From: Armatimonadia bacterium
Lineage (GTDB): Bacteria > Armatimonadota > Zipacnadia > UBA1398
NCBI GenBank assembly: GCA_014730065.1
Contig: WJIW01000191.1
Location: forward strand, 1-35,646
Length of the DNA stretch: 35,646 nt
Reading direction: 5' to 3'
The position numbers and the translations under genes are program-made. Below the pieces are notes generated by a model. That model saw only the letters and a list, made by a program, of their open reading frames with translations. It was not told the origin of the DNA and made no database searches. Each line of letters begins with the position of its first letter. Positions within the stretch are counted from its first letter, which is position 1. Below are positions 7,974-16,506 of this stretch, in pieces.

Positions 7974-9703
7974 GAAGTGAAGGAGTCCTACTCGGCATCG
8001 TGACGCTGATGGGGGTGGTCGCCGTACGAGCGGCCGGAGCTGAGATGAGCATCCTCCACTCCCAGGTCGGGTACGACGTCGGTGAGGCGAACCGGATCGT
8101 CGTATGTGCCGACCAGTACGACCCAGTGCTCGAGAGTGCAGAGCTGGTCCTGTCCCGCGCCGAGGGGGCGACGACTCTCAACACTCCTCTCGTCTACCGA
8201 GGCCGGCAGTGGGGCCGCCACTGGTGGATCGCGGACATCGCCGAATGCCGCTCGCCGGGGACCTACATGGCGCGGATCACCATGGGCGGGGAGACGCTGG
8301 CCGTTGGCGGGGCCTTCCAGGTCGGTCGAGACCAGCTCTGGGAGGCCTGCTATCGCGTCATCTGTTTCGAGCATCTCGATACGAGGGCCGAGCAAGCGGT
8401 CTCGGGCAAGGGATGGCGAGACTGCGGCAGCGACCTCCAGGAGCTGAGCAGCCATGTGGTCGCTCTGGACGCCATCTGCGATCTACTGGAGACGCCTGGA
8501 CTGGATCTCGACGCTTCGGGCCGCAGCCAGCTTCTTCGCCATCTCGTCATTGGGATCGGGTACGTGGCCCACCTACAGGACCGAGCCTCCGAACTGGGCC
8601 TGGGCGACGGCCCTGTGGTTCACGAGTTCCGCCAAGACCATGTCGTCACCGGCAATGTGGCAAAGGCCGCCATGATCCTGGCGCGGGTGGGACGGCTGCT
8701 TCGCGACACGGAGCCCGCGCTGGCTAGTGACTGCCTGAGCCGCGCCGAACAGGCCTTTGAGTGGATCAGTGTTCACGGGCCGATCGTGAATGAGGAGGAG
8801 CCGGTCTTCTTCCCGCCCGTCCACGGGGCGCCAGACGGTAGCGGCCCACCCCCTGACCAGTGGATGACAAGGGACCTGGTGATGATGGCCCGCGCGGCGG
8901 TGGAGCTGCACAAGGCCGGACTGTCCAGCTACCAGGTCCACGGCATCGGCTACGCCGACAGGGTCATGGCCCGGCAGGTCCCGCGGGCCTCCGCCGAGGG
9001 CGGTCTCTGGGGCCACTTCTACACCTATGACGACTACGAGCAGTACGGCGGGGCGCGCTTCACGGAGAAGGCCAACATCCACTGCGGGGCCTGGAGCAGA
9101 GATGGCCGCATCTACAACAAGGGCGGCCACTATCCCCACTACCTCATGCCGCTGATCGACATGCTGGGGCTCTGGCCCGACCATCCAAGGGCGACGGAGT
9201 GGCGGAGATGTCTCGAGCAGTTCGTGGAGGGCTACCTGATCCCAGCCATGGAGACCAGCCCCTTCGAGGTCCTCCCCGCGGGCTACTTCAGCGGCGAGGG
9301 CCTCCTGCACTTCAGCGGCTGGTACCACGCCCATAACGGCATGTACGCCCTGGCCGCCTCCCTGGCCCTGGAGCTGGACTCGCTACTCGGGTACCCGCGG
9401 CTTCGGGAGCTGGCGGTCGCGAACCTACAGTGGGTCGCCGGCCTCAACGTGGGGGTGTTCGATCCCGGATCGCCGGGCCATTACGTGCCCGTCAGCATGA
9501 TCACCGGGATCGGCCGGGAGCATCGGGGCGGCTGGACGGGAATTCCCGGGACTATCTGCAACGGCTTCGCGGCCACCCCTCAGTTCACGCTGGAGCCCCC
9601 GCGCGCCGAGACCGATGTGCCGGCACGTCTCCACGATGAGGGATACATCGCCCACAGCCTGCCCTTCGTGGCGGCCCTGGGCAGACTCCGAGCTTCACGG
9701 TAG
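7970..9703 (+). CDS. Secreted GH9-like six-hairpin glycosidase with N-terminal Ig-like domain
   Basis: Encodes 577 residues. The GTG at 7970 overlaps the GH5 stop and gives a signal peptide ending at AAGA. MSILHSQVGYDVGEANRIVV matches the Ig-like domain (CelD_N) that precedes many GH9 catalytic domains. The barrel contains GKGWRDCGSDLQ where GH9 enzymes have GGWHDAGDYGKY. The first Asp aligns, but the second, the catalytic base, is shifted. Near the C-terminus LQWVAGLNVGV corresponds to the GH9 LG-N-P region, and HDEGYIAHSLPFVAAL supplies a Glu where the GH9 proton donor sits. It could be an active but diverged GH9 enzyme, a non-hydrolytic homologue, or a relative from another (alpha/alpha)6 family. 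It forms an operon with GH5, which suggests action on the same glycan. Confidence 0.75.
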   Translation: MRSEGVLLGIVTLMGVVAVRAAGAEMSILHSQVGYDVGEANRIVVCADQYDPVLESAELVLSRAEGATTLNTPLVYRGRQWGRHWWIADIAECRSPGTYMARITMGGETLAVGGAFQVGRDQLWEACYRVICFEHLDTRAEQAVSGKGWRDCGSDLQELSSHVVALDAICDLLETPGLDLDASGRSQLLRHLVIGIGYVAHLQDRASELGLGDGPVVHEFRQDHVVTGNVAKAAMILARVGRLLRDTEPALASDCLSRAEQAFEWISVHGPIVNEEEPVFFPPVHGAPDGSGPPPDQWMTRDLVMMARAAVELHKAGLSSYQVHGIGYADRVMARQVPRASAEGGLWGHFYTYDDYEQYGGARFTEKANIHCGAWSRDGRIYNKGGHYPHYLMPLIDMLGLWPDHPRATEWRRCLEQFVEGYLIPAMETSPFEVLPAGYFSGEGLLHFSGWYHAHNGMYALAASLALELDSLLGYPRLRELAVANLQWVAGLNVGVFDPGSPGHYVPVSMITGIGREHRGGWTGIPGTICNGFAATPQFTLEPPRAETDVPARLHDEGYIAHSLPFVAALGRLRASR

Positions 9704-9705
9704 CG

Positions 9706-10848
9706 CTACCCGGCTTGCTGCGAGTCCGGCGAGACATCGCCCAGGGGAACTCCTCGCAGCGACAGATCGCGGATGACCATCGTCCCCCGGAAGGGCGAGG
9801 CGGGCTCCCAACCGATGTTGAAGCTGCTGATCGTGTAGCCGCCTAGGTCGTCTTCTGCATCGAGGAAGTCGTCTTTCTCGGCCTGGATCGCGCCGATGGC
9901 CGTCCGAGCTGCCTCCAACACGTCGATAGTCAGAGTGGTCCTGGTGCCGGCATGGAAGGCGGCGAGCTTCGCCGCGTAGTCGTCGCCATGGACGCTTCGG
10001 TCGCAGAGTCGATAGGCATAGGTGGCGTTGCCATCGCTCTCGATCTGGTCGCGCACGTGGGGGATGTGCGACTGGTACGGGACCTCGCCGTCGTACGCCC
10101 GGTAGCCAAGCCAGAAGAAGCGTCCATGGTAGGGGCTGTGGGGATCCCGGCAGTAGACCCGGAACCAGAACTGGAAGCAGTTGCGATTGTAGTGACGGCG
10201 ACGGTTCTCGGCATCATCGACGGCGTACTCATGGCGCAGGTCCGTCGCCTCGGCGAGGCGCAGGCTCATGGATAGCGTTAGCTCCTCGAAGGCATCCAGG
10301 TCGGGGAAGGTGGTGCCGTCGGGGGTCGTGTCCTTGTCCTCGGCTCCCCCGTAGCGCCTGACGCCATCGAAGTCCGGGTAGAAGTTGTGGCCCAGTAGCA
10401 CATGGGGCCGCCTCCGGCCCATCTGCTCGTAAGTGAGGGACATCTCGCGGTACACGGCTAGGGAGTCCACGGTTAGGCTCACCACCGGGTGGCCATCCTC
10501 ATCGACGCGGACCTCAAGCCCCTGGTAGTCGTTCTCCCACACCGACCGATCCCTGCCCGACAGCGTGCGGTGCTCATCGGATAGACTCTCGACACAGAAC
10601 CACTGGCTGAGTGTCCAGAAGGGCGCCTCGGCCTCGGGGTCCATGGCCGTCAGGTGGCCGAACTCAGCCAGCGGGATCTGGCGGGAGATCATCGGCGGCG
10701 ACACGGTGAAGCCGCGCAGAAAGGAGTCGGCGGGGAAGAACTCCTGGCCTTGAGCTGGCATCGTCAGCACCACCCATAGTACGGCCACGCCGACGGGCAG
10801 AGCGGCGCACCTATGCGCGCCGCGCAGTCTGCTCGCGTGGCACTTCAT
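9706..10848 (-). CDS. Secreted protein of unknown function
   Basis: Encodes 380 residues. The ATG at 10848 is chosen because GGAGG stands exactly eight bases upstream; an in-frame ATG further upstream (10890) lacks a site. A basic N-terminus (MKCHASRLRGAHR) and a hydrophobic stretch end at PAQG-Q, so the protein is exported. The mature region is rich in Tyr, Trp, Arg and Asp (for example NRNCFQFWFRVYCRDPHS and GRFFWLGYRAYDGE). A final strand-rich segment (TISSFNIGWEPASPF ... VIRDLSLRGV) looks like a jelly-roll or lectin-like sandwich. I recognise no family or active site. It is the last gene of the minus-strand run, 79 bases after the carboxypeptidase-regulatory-like lipoprotein, and its end lies two bases from the end of the GH9-like gene. 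A carbohydrate-binding role would fit but is not shown. Confidence 0.75.
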   Translation of the reverse strand: MKCHASRLRGAHRCAALPVGVAVLWVVLTMPAQGQEFFPADSFLRGFTVSPPMISRQIPLAEFGHLTAMDPEAEAPFWTLSQWFCVESLSDEHRTLSGRDRSVWENDYQGLEVRVDEDGHPVVSLTVDSLAVYREMSLTYEQMGRRRPHVLLGHNFYPDFDGVRRYGGAEDKDTTPDGTTFPDLDAFEELTLSMSLRLAEATDLRHEYAVDDAENRRRHYNRNCFQFWFRVYCRDPHSPYHGRFFWLGYRAYDGEVPYQSHIPHVRDQIESDGNATYAYRLCDRSVHGDDYAAKLAAFHAGTRTTLTIDVLEAARTAIGAIQAEKDDFLDAEDDLGGYTISSFNIGWEPASPFRGTMVIRDLSLRGVPLGDVSPDSQQAG

Positions 10849-10927
10849 CCGCTTGGCCTCCATAGTCATCCAATCACTCGCCCACACCAAGTCCGGCGGA
10901 CCTGCGCCCGCTGCTCGGATGCGGGAG

Positions 10928-12091
10928 CTACCCCACCGGCTCCAGCGTAACGGCGATGTCGCGCTGGGGGATGCCGAACTCTAGGTCGACCTCCAGGGTG
11001 ACCGGCTCGTACCCGTCGGCCAGGAAGCTGAGGGAGTAGGAACCCGGACCGACCAGGAAGGCGAAGGCGCCCGTCTCGTCGGTGTCCAGGGCATCGATGG
11101 TCGCCTCGGTGGCGCGGTCCCTCAGCACCACTCGGACGCCTTCGGGCGACTCGGCGCCCTCCAGTGCTACCGTTCCCGCGATGGTGCCCGGGCTCGGCGG
11201 CGGATCTCCCGATGCCTTGGCCATGCCGATGGTCAGGGGGTCGGGGTCGGCGAGAATCAGCGTCGTGACGAAGGAGGGGTCATAGCCGTCGGCATTGGCC
11301 CGGAAGGTCCGCTGGCCGACCAAGACATCGGTGAGCACGAAGTTGCCGTCGGCATCGCTGGTGGCCGTAGCCTCCTCGCGATCATCGGTGATGACCGCGT
11401 CGGCGATGGGCTCCCTGGATTCCACATCGAACACCCGTCCAGCGACCTCCACTTCGCTGGTGCCCTCGGTTAGGTCAAGCACCACGAGGGGGTTGGAGGC
11501 CCGGCCGGCGAGGATGTTGACGGTCTCGGAGGCAGGCAGGAAGCCATCGGCTACGGCCTCCACCACCACCTCGCCGATGGGGATCCCGCTCACCTGCCAG
11601 TTACCCTGCATGGAGGTGTGGGCGGTCTGCTCATCCAGCACCTGGATGCCCGACTCGACGCGCACGGTAACCTCGGCCCCCTGGATGCCCTCCTCGGTGA
11701 CGTCGTCGCGGACGGTGCCATCTAGGGTCCCCGAGGCCGCTGGATTGCTCACCGGCTGGAGCTGGACCTGGAGATCGCCTGGGGCGTCGAAGCGGAACGC
11801 GGCATCGAAGGTTCGGAAGCGGTCGCGGCTCACCGTGACCACCGACTCGGGATCCTCGGGGACGGGTATGCGCTCGATGAAGAAGGAGCCGTCCTCATCC
11901 GAGTACACCTCATGGCCCGCCAGGACTACGAAGGCGTTGTCGATGGGAGCGGCCGTGCCCGCCTCGGACACCTGGCCGCTGGCGATGGCCCACTGCTCAC
12001 CCACCGTGGGCGCGCAGCTCTGGAGCGCCGCTACCAGCACCAGCCCCGCAAGTGCCAGGGGTGGGCAGAGGAACCTGCCGCGGAGGCTCAA
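10928..12091 (-). CDS. Lipoprotein with repeated carboxypeptidase-regulatory-like domains
   Basis: Encodes 387 residues. I place the start at TTG 12091. It has GGAGG ten bases upstream and overlaps the TGA stop of the preceding gene in a TTGA. The GTG at 12100 is in frame but only one base from that GGAGG. The signal region ends in VLVAALQSC, a near-lipobox, so the protein is probably lipid-anchored. The rest is about four repeats of the CarboxypepD_reg type: GQVSEAGTAAPIDNAFVVL, GTVRDDVTEEGIQGAEVTV, GRVFDVESREPIADAVI and GTVALEGAESPEGVRVVL. Each continues into a D-x-x-G-x-F strand and a G-Y/F-x-P strand. Such modules act as structural or binding spacers rather than enzymes. It follows the large lipoprotein gene and is probably co-translated with it. 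Confidence 0.85.
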   Translation of the reverse strand: MSLRGRFLCPPLALAGLVLVAALQSCAPTVGEQWAIASGQVSEAGTAAPIDNAFVVLAGHEVYSDEDGSFFIERIPVPEDPESVVTVSRDRFRTFDAAFRFDAPGDLQVQLQPVSNPAASGTLDGTVRDDVTEEGIQGAEVTVRVESGIQVLDEQTAHTSMQGNWQVSGIPIGEVVVEAVADGFLPASETVNILAGRASNPLVVLDLTEGTSEVEVAGRVFDVESREPIADAVITDDREEATATSDADGNFVLTDVLVGQRTFRANADGYDPSFVTTLILADPDPLTIGMAKASGDPPPSPGTIAGTVALEGAESPEGVRVVLRDRATEATIDALDTDETGAFAFLVGPGSYSLSFLADGYEPVTLEVDLEFGIPQRDIAVTLEPVG

Positions 12092-14721
12092 CGGACCCAC
12101 ACCTCCACGCCGACAGCTCCGCCCATGTGCGGCACTGAGGCACCGTCACCGGGTCCCAGGACGACTCCACCGTCGAGCTCGATCTCACCCGACGCGACCT
12201 CCAGGCACACCGCCTCGTCCTTCTGGGAGGCGATGTGCAGCAAGCGACGGCCGCCGGGCCGCACGTCGACCCCCAGCGGTCCCGACGGGCTGTCGACGCT
12301 GGCGCGGAGGGTGGAGCCGGGCGGGGGCGGCAGCGCCTCCACGTCCCAGACAAGGTCCAGCGAGGACGTGGACGATGGGAGCCGGCCCAAGACCAGGCGC
12401 GCCCTGGCGTCGCCCTGGACCACATCGATCTCGGCGGCCGATCCACCCGCTGATCGGATGCGCTGGGCCGCTGGCGCCCGGGCCTCGCGAGAGGTCGCCT
12501 GGGTCGTGGTGCCGCCGAAGGCGATGTTGCAGCCATCGGCCACGATGCACCGCACCCATACGCCCTCCCAGCCGCGAATGGTCTGGGTCTCCTGGTACCC
12601 GCCGCTGAGCGGATCGTAGCCGAAGAAGATGCTCCGCACCCAGCCGTTCTGCACCGCCTGGGAGAAGCTGGCCGAGGCGCCGGCTCGGTCGAAGCGCAGT
12701 GCGTTGGGTGACACGGTGCCGGCATATGGCAGCCCGATCAGGTTCCAGCCGGGCTCGAGGTGGACCCGGTACGTCTCCTCAAGGGTCAGGGCGTCGGCGT
12801 TGAACTCCACGGGCACCGAGCTCTCCGCCTTGAGCCAATACCCGCGGCCGGGCTCGATGGCCGGTAGGTGCGGGTAGAGACGGTACTTGTCCTCGGCCGC
12901 GAGCTGAGGGTCCCACGCGGCCAGGAGCACGTCCTCCCGGTCCAGGCCGAGCACTTCCGACTCGTCCAGGCCCACGGGCCAGCCGGGGAAGGACACTAGC
13001 ATCAGGCCCGACTGTGGCGGCACGAAGGTATGGGTAAGCTGGCCACGCTTCTCCATGGCGTCCACGATGGCGTAATCGAAGTACCCCACGTTGATCTGCC
13101 GCTCGATGGTCTCGCCCGACACGTCCTCGAAGCTGAGCCGCAGCTTGCCGGGGGACAGGAATCCGTCACCGACGTGGCCGCGGAAGGAGCCTTGCGTGTA
13201 CTCCAGCTCCTCGGCCTCGGCCTCGCCCACGGCCACGGTCAGCTTCCCGTCATCCCGGCCGTCGATAGCCCCATATAGGTTGATGCCTTGCGGGTCGGCG
13301 TTCAGGTCCAGGTCTTCGCGACGGGAGTTATAGGGGTACAGAATGTGCTGGACCATGGGCGGCAGGGCCAGGTCGATGGTGATCCGCTGCTGGCCCCCGA
13401 TGTTGAACAGGGAGCCCGAGTACTCCCCGATCCCCGCCGAGCCTCCCGACTCGGGAATGGGGATCTCATAGCCCTCCTGCACGAAGAGGGAGAACTGATG
13501 GGTGTAGTCCCAGAACTCGAGGGCGACCCGGCCACCCAGCCCCTCCTCCACGCCCTCGGGCGTTGTGGTGGTGTGGGTCACGAAGAGGGCCACGGCCTCG
13601 AAGGTGGGGATCATGCCGACGTACATGCGCTGACCCACGGTCAGGCTCGTATCCAGGGCATACTGAAGCCGGAACCAGTCGTAGAAGCTCCGGCCCTCCA
13701 CCGCGGGTACGATGGCGGCCATGATGGCCTTGAGGCGCGGCACGTCCCCCGCTACGTCGGGATCGGCATCGAAGGCCGCATAATAGGCCGAGTTGAAGTC
13801 GACCATGGCCAGGGGATCCTCCACCAGGAGCTTCATCCACGCGCCGCTGGATAGGGCTAGGCGGGTTACGATCAGACCCGGGAAGCCCGTCTCCCAGATG
13901 GAGTCATTGCCCAGCTCTGGGCGGTTCATCAACTCGTACAGGTTCAGGCTGTACTCGGACCGCTCCAGGGTGGGGTCCCAATCGGAGTAGACCGAGGCCA
14001 TCACCAGGTTGGCGACGGCAAGAACGTGGCCATCCTCCCAGGCATCGTACAGCAGCATGGCGTCATCGCGCATGGCGTGGAGCATGTGCCGGGTGAGGGC
14101 GAAAGCCGTGTTCCGGTCATTGTCCGAGAGGGGCGCGAGGAAGATGGTATCGGTGCCCGCATCGTAGACTCCCTCGGCGAAGTTCCGAAGGGCCGGGTCG
14201 AGCTCCACGGAGACCTGGTGAGCGAAGGCGGGGGCGCCGTAGAACTGCTTCACGATGGGATAGATCTGGTCGATCAGATCCTCGAGGAGCTCGGTATTCG
14301 CGCCGGAGAAGCCGGTCACTGAGAAGGTCAGCTCCCCGCCCGCCTGGCGAGCCCCGGCCTCAGGCACACTGGGGCGAAGCACCCGGCCCTCGCGGATCGG
14401 CACCGCCCGCCGGTTGGGCATGAACGCCGTCCCGGGGCTCTTGCGGGTGTGGCGGGCGAGCATCTCGGGGAACCGTCGGGCGGCGGCCAGGCGGTCCGAT
14501 CGGACGCCCGCCTGGGCGGTGCGGGCGGACAGAGCCGCTCTCATGTCGCCGGGCGCCTCCGAGCGCGGCTCGTAGAGCAGCGCGCCCTTGGGGCCCAGGG
14601 TCCGGGTGGCGAAGGGCGTGTTGTCGATGTTGGCGAAGGGGCGCGCCTCGATGGGCGGAGACGGCCCTGCCGAGGGCGCGCACCCGGCGCCCAGGGTGAG
14701 CAGCATCGAGGCTAGCGCCAA
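12088..14721 (-). CDS. Large lipoprotein with degenerate metallopeptidase-like domain and two WNLIGLP-type modules
   Basis: Encodes at least 877 residues. LTLGAGC is a good lipobox. TTG 14721 has no ribosome binding site and leaves no basic residues in the leader. In-frame codons upstream encode HLRPSHIIATAI, and a CTG at 14760 has GGGAG eight bases before it, so CTG may be the true start. Residues about 130-400 resemble a zinc metallopeptidase: ALTRHMLHAMRDD followed by LLYDAWEDGHVLA. Where HExxH is expected there is RHMLH, and the Glu is missing, while the downstream WEDG acidic site remains; hydrolytic activity is therefore doubtful. The C-terminal half has two copies of a module seen as LVSFPGW...GRGYWLKA and GWNLIGLPYA...WEGVWVR. 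Function is unknown; surface binding is likely. Confidence 0.8.
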   Translation of the reverse strand: MALASMLLTLGAGCAPSAGPSPPIEARPFANIDNTPFATRTLGPKGALLYEPRSEAPGDMRAALSARTAQAGVRSDRLAAARRFPEMLARHTRKSPGTAFMPNRRAVPIREGRVLRPSVPEAGARQAGGELTFSVTGFSGANTELLEDLIDQIYPIVKQFYGAPAFAHQVSVELDPALRNFAEGVYDAGTDTIFLAPLSDNDRNTAFALTRHMLHAMRDDAMLLYDAWEDGHVLAVANLVMASVYSDWDPTLERSEYSLNLYELMNRPELGNDSIWETGFPGLIVTRLALSSGAWMKLLVEDPLAMVDFNSAYYAAFDADPDVAGDVPRLKAIMAAIVPAVEGRSFYDWFRLQYALDTSLTVGQRMYVGMIPTFEAVALFVTHTTTTPEGVEEGLGGRVALEFWDYTHQFSLFVQEGYEIPIPESGGSAGIGEYSGSLFNIGGQQRITIDLALPPMVQHILYPYNSRREDLDLNADPQGINLYGAIDGRDDGKLTVAVGEAEAEELEYTQGSFRGHVGDGFLSPGKLRLSFEDVSGETIERQINVGYFDYAIVDAMEKRGQLTHTFVPPQSGLMLVSFPGWPVGLDESEVLGLDREDVLLAAWDPQLAAEDKYRLYPHLPAIEPGRGYWLKAESSVPVEFNADALTLEETYRVHLEPGWNLIGLPYAGTVSPNALRFDRAGASASFSQAVQNGWVRSIFFGYDPLSGGYQETQTIRGWEGVWVRCIVADGCNIAFGGTTTQATSREARAPAAQRIRSAGGSAAEIDVVQGDARARLVLGRLPSSTSSLDLVWDVEALPPPPGSTLRASVDSPSGPLGVDVRPGGRRLLHIASQKDEAVCLEVASGEIELDGGVVLGPGDGASVPHMGGAVGVEVWVR

Positions 14722-14817
14722 GATGGCCGTGGCGATGATATGGCTGGGCCGTAGATGCAGAACAACCGCTCCCGTCGGTGGCTCGTACTAGCGTATCAGA
14801 CGCTCCGAGGGGTTCTC

Positions 14818-16506
14818 ATGTCCCGAACTGTTGATTGCCGCGGCGATGGACGCGATCCTCTACACCGCTCGCCACAACTGCTCGCGGCCCTGCTGGCTCT
14901 GCTCCTGGTAGCGGGCCCCGCCGGTGCCCAGCGGGAGCTGCCCAGGCCATCGCCCGAGAACACCCTGAAGGTGTACCTCCTCGATCCGGGCCTGCTCAAC
15001 CCCGACCTGACGCTGGATGCCAAGGTGGACCGCGCTCGCGACCTACTGCGTCGCATCGATCCCGGGGGGTTGTACGTGGGGGTGGGCGTTGCCCTACCCT
15101 ATCGCGCCGCGGGCGAAGAGGCCTTCGAGGCCGCTTTCCGTACCCGTATCCCGATTGCCCTTCTCGGTGGCCCGACCACACATCATACCCACGACTGGCT
15201 GCCCGCGGAGACCGTCGCCTCGGATCTACGGAACGCCCAATGGCTCGCCGATGGCGCTCTTGGACTGGGGTCTGAGCGCGAGCGGCTCTGGGCGTGCGCC
15301 TCGGTGTACGCTTCGGAGATCGTCGCTCACCGAACCGCCGCATCGCGCGGCATGGCCGAGCGGGTGACGAAGATCGAAGCGAGCCATCCGGGGGTTGTCG
15401 ATCTGGTGGCCGGTCCCCTGGAGCACGGCCTATCCACGGCGGGGTACCCCGACCGGTACGCCGACTACTCGCCATGGACCGTCGCCGAGTTCCGGGACTG
15501 GCTAACCCATCGCGGCATCTATGGCCCGGATGGGTCCCGAGCCGGTGAAGGGTGGCCCGGCGGCGCCCATCTCGCCGATGACCCGTCGCCCGCTCGATCG
15601 GCCGGTGAGGGCCGGTCCTTCAACGAGGTGTTCGGCACGAGCTTCGAGTCGTGGCACCTGCGGATCCACGAGCCGACGCGCGGCGGGCCCATCGCCGATA
15701 CCTCCGTACTCTCTCCGGGACCCGGTGATGGCGGCTACCTACGCGGCGGGTTCGATGCCCCACGAGCTCCCAATGCCCTCTCACCACTGTGGGCGGCATG
15801 GACTCAGTTCCGGGCCGAGCTGGTCCGGCGCTGGGCCGAGGATCATCTGCCGGAGCTACGCAGCGCGCTTCCCCATGAGGTGAGTGCCGCCGCGGTGGTG
15901 CATCTCCCCGGCGACCCCGCTTGGGCCGCCCTCTCCGCGGGGGCTGTCGAGCCCGAGGGCGCCGATCTCGTCCTCTTCGATGGCCGGCCGGCGGACATCC
16001 TCCAGGCGGTCGCCGCACGCGACTCGGCCGTTCCCTGGGGCGCTATCGTCGATGTGCCGGTGCCCATGCCCGCCGACTCCTCAGCCCGCGGTTGGCTGGG
16101 TCCGCTGGTGGACCGGGGCGCCCGGGTCTTGGTGATCCGAGCCTGGGAGGATTCGTCCGGCGGGTACGGGGCGCTCGCGCTCTCGGATCTGGAGGCCGAG
16201 GTCGCCGGTTGGCTCGAGACGATGGATGACCGCCCTCGCGGCGCGAAGCCCGGCGAGCGGTTCGTCCCGCCGGCTGTCCGCGAGGTCGCCGTGGAGCAGC
16301 GGGAGGACGGCAACCGGGTGACATGGAGCACCCACCCCTTCGAGGGGATCGCCATCCAGTGGCGCGACTGGCAGCCATTCAGCGAGTTCGCCGTCTCCCG
16401 CACCCATCCCCAGCCTCTGCGGCTCGGGACCACTACCGACGCCCACTTCATCGACGCCGATCCCCCGCAAGGGGCGCGCTATGAAGTGCGCGCGCTCGTG
16501 CGCTAG
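14818..16506 (+). CDS. Secreted protein of unknown function, possibly TIM-barrel glycosidase-like with C-terminal FN3-like domain
   Basis: Encodes 562 residues. ATG 14818 has GAGG seven bases upstream; an in-frame ATG at 14755 would fall in the divergent promoter region and lengthen the leader unnaturally. The signal peptide ends at AGPAGA-Q. KVYLLDPGLLNPDLTLDAKVDRARDLLRRIDPGGLYVGVG and the later GVALPYRAAGEEAF suggest alternating strands and helices. DYSPWTVAEFRDWLTHRGIYGPDG recalls the segment found in GH42-like and related secreted barrels, where the host glycosidase examines a long substrate. No pair of catalytic Glu residues can be assigned. The last 85 or so residues (REVAVEQREDGNRVTW ... 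GARYEVRALVR) read as a fibronectin-III-like domain. The gene is divergent from the large lipoprotein and overlaps the PBP4-type gene at the stop (CTAG). Confidence 0.75.
   Translation: MSRTVDCRGDGRDPLHRSPQLLAALLALLLVAGPAGAQRELPRPSPENTLKVYLLDPGLLNPDLTLDAKVDRARDLLRRIDPGGLYVGVGVALPYRAAGEEAFEAAFRTRIPIALLGGPTTHHTHDWLPAETVASDLRNAQWLADGALGLGSERERLWACASVYASEIVAHRTAASRGMAERVTKIEASHPGVVDLVAGPLEHGLSTAGYPDRYADYSPWTVAEFRDWLTHRGIYGPDGSRAGEGWPGGAHLADDPSPARSAGEGRSFNEVFGTSFESWHLRIHEPTRGGPIADTSVLSPGPGDGGYLRGGFDAPRAPNALSPLWAAWTQFRAELVRRWAEDHLPELRSALPHEVSAAAVVHLPGDPAWAALSAGAVEPEGADLVLFDGRPADILQAVAARDSAVPWGAIVDVPVPMPADSSARGWLGPLVDRGARVLVIRAWEDSSGGYGALALSDLEAEVAGWLETMDDRPRGAKPGERFVPPAVREVAVEQREDGNRVTWSTHPFEGIAIQWRDWQPFSEFAVSRTHPQPLRLGTTTDAHFIDADPPQGARYEVRALVR

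Noticed and set aside
11295-12608. Plus-strand open frame across the lipoprotein genes
   Set aside because: It is Ser/Thr/Arg-rich low-complexity translation of the opposite strand of two lipoprotein genes.
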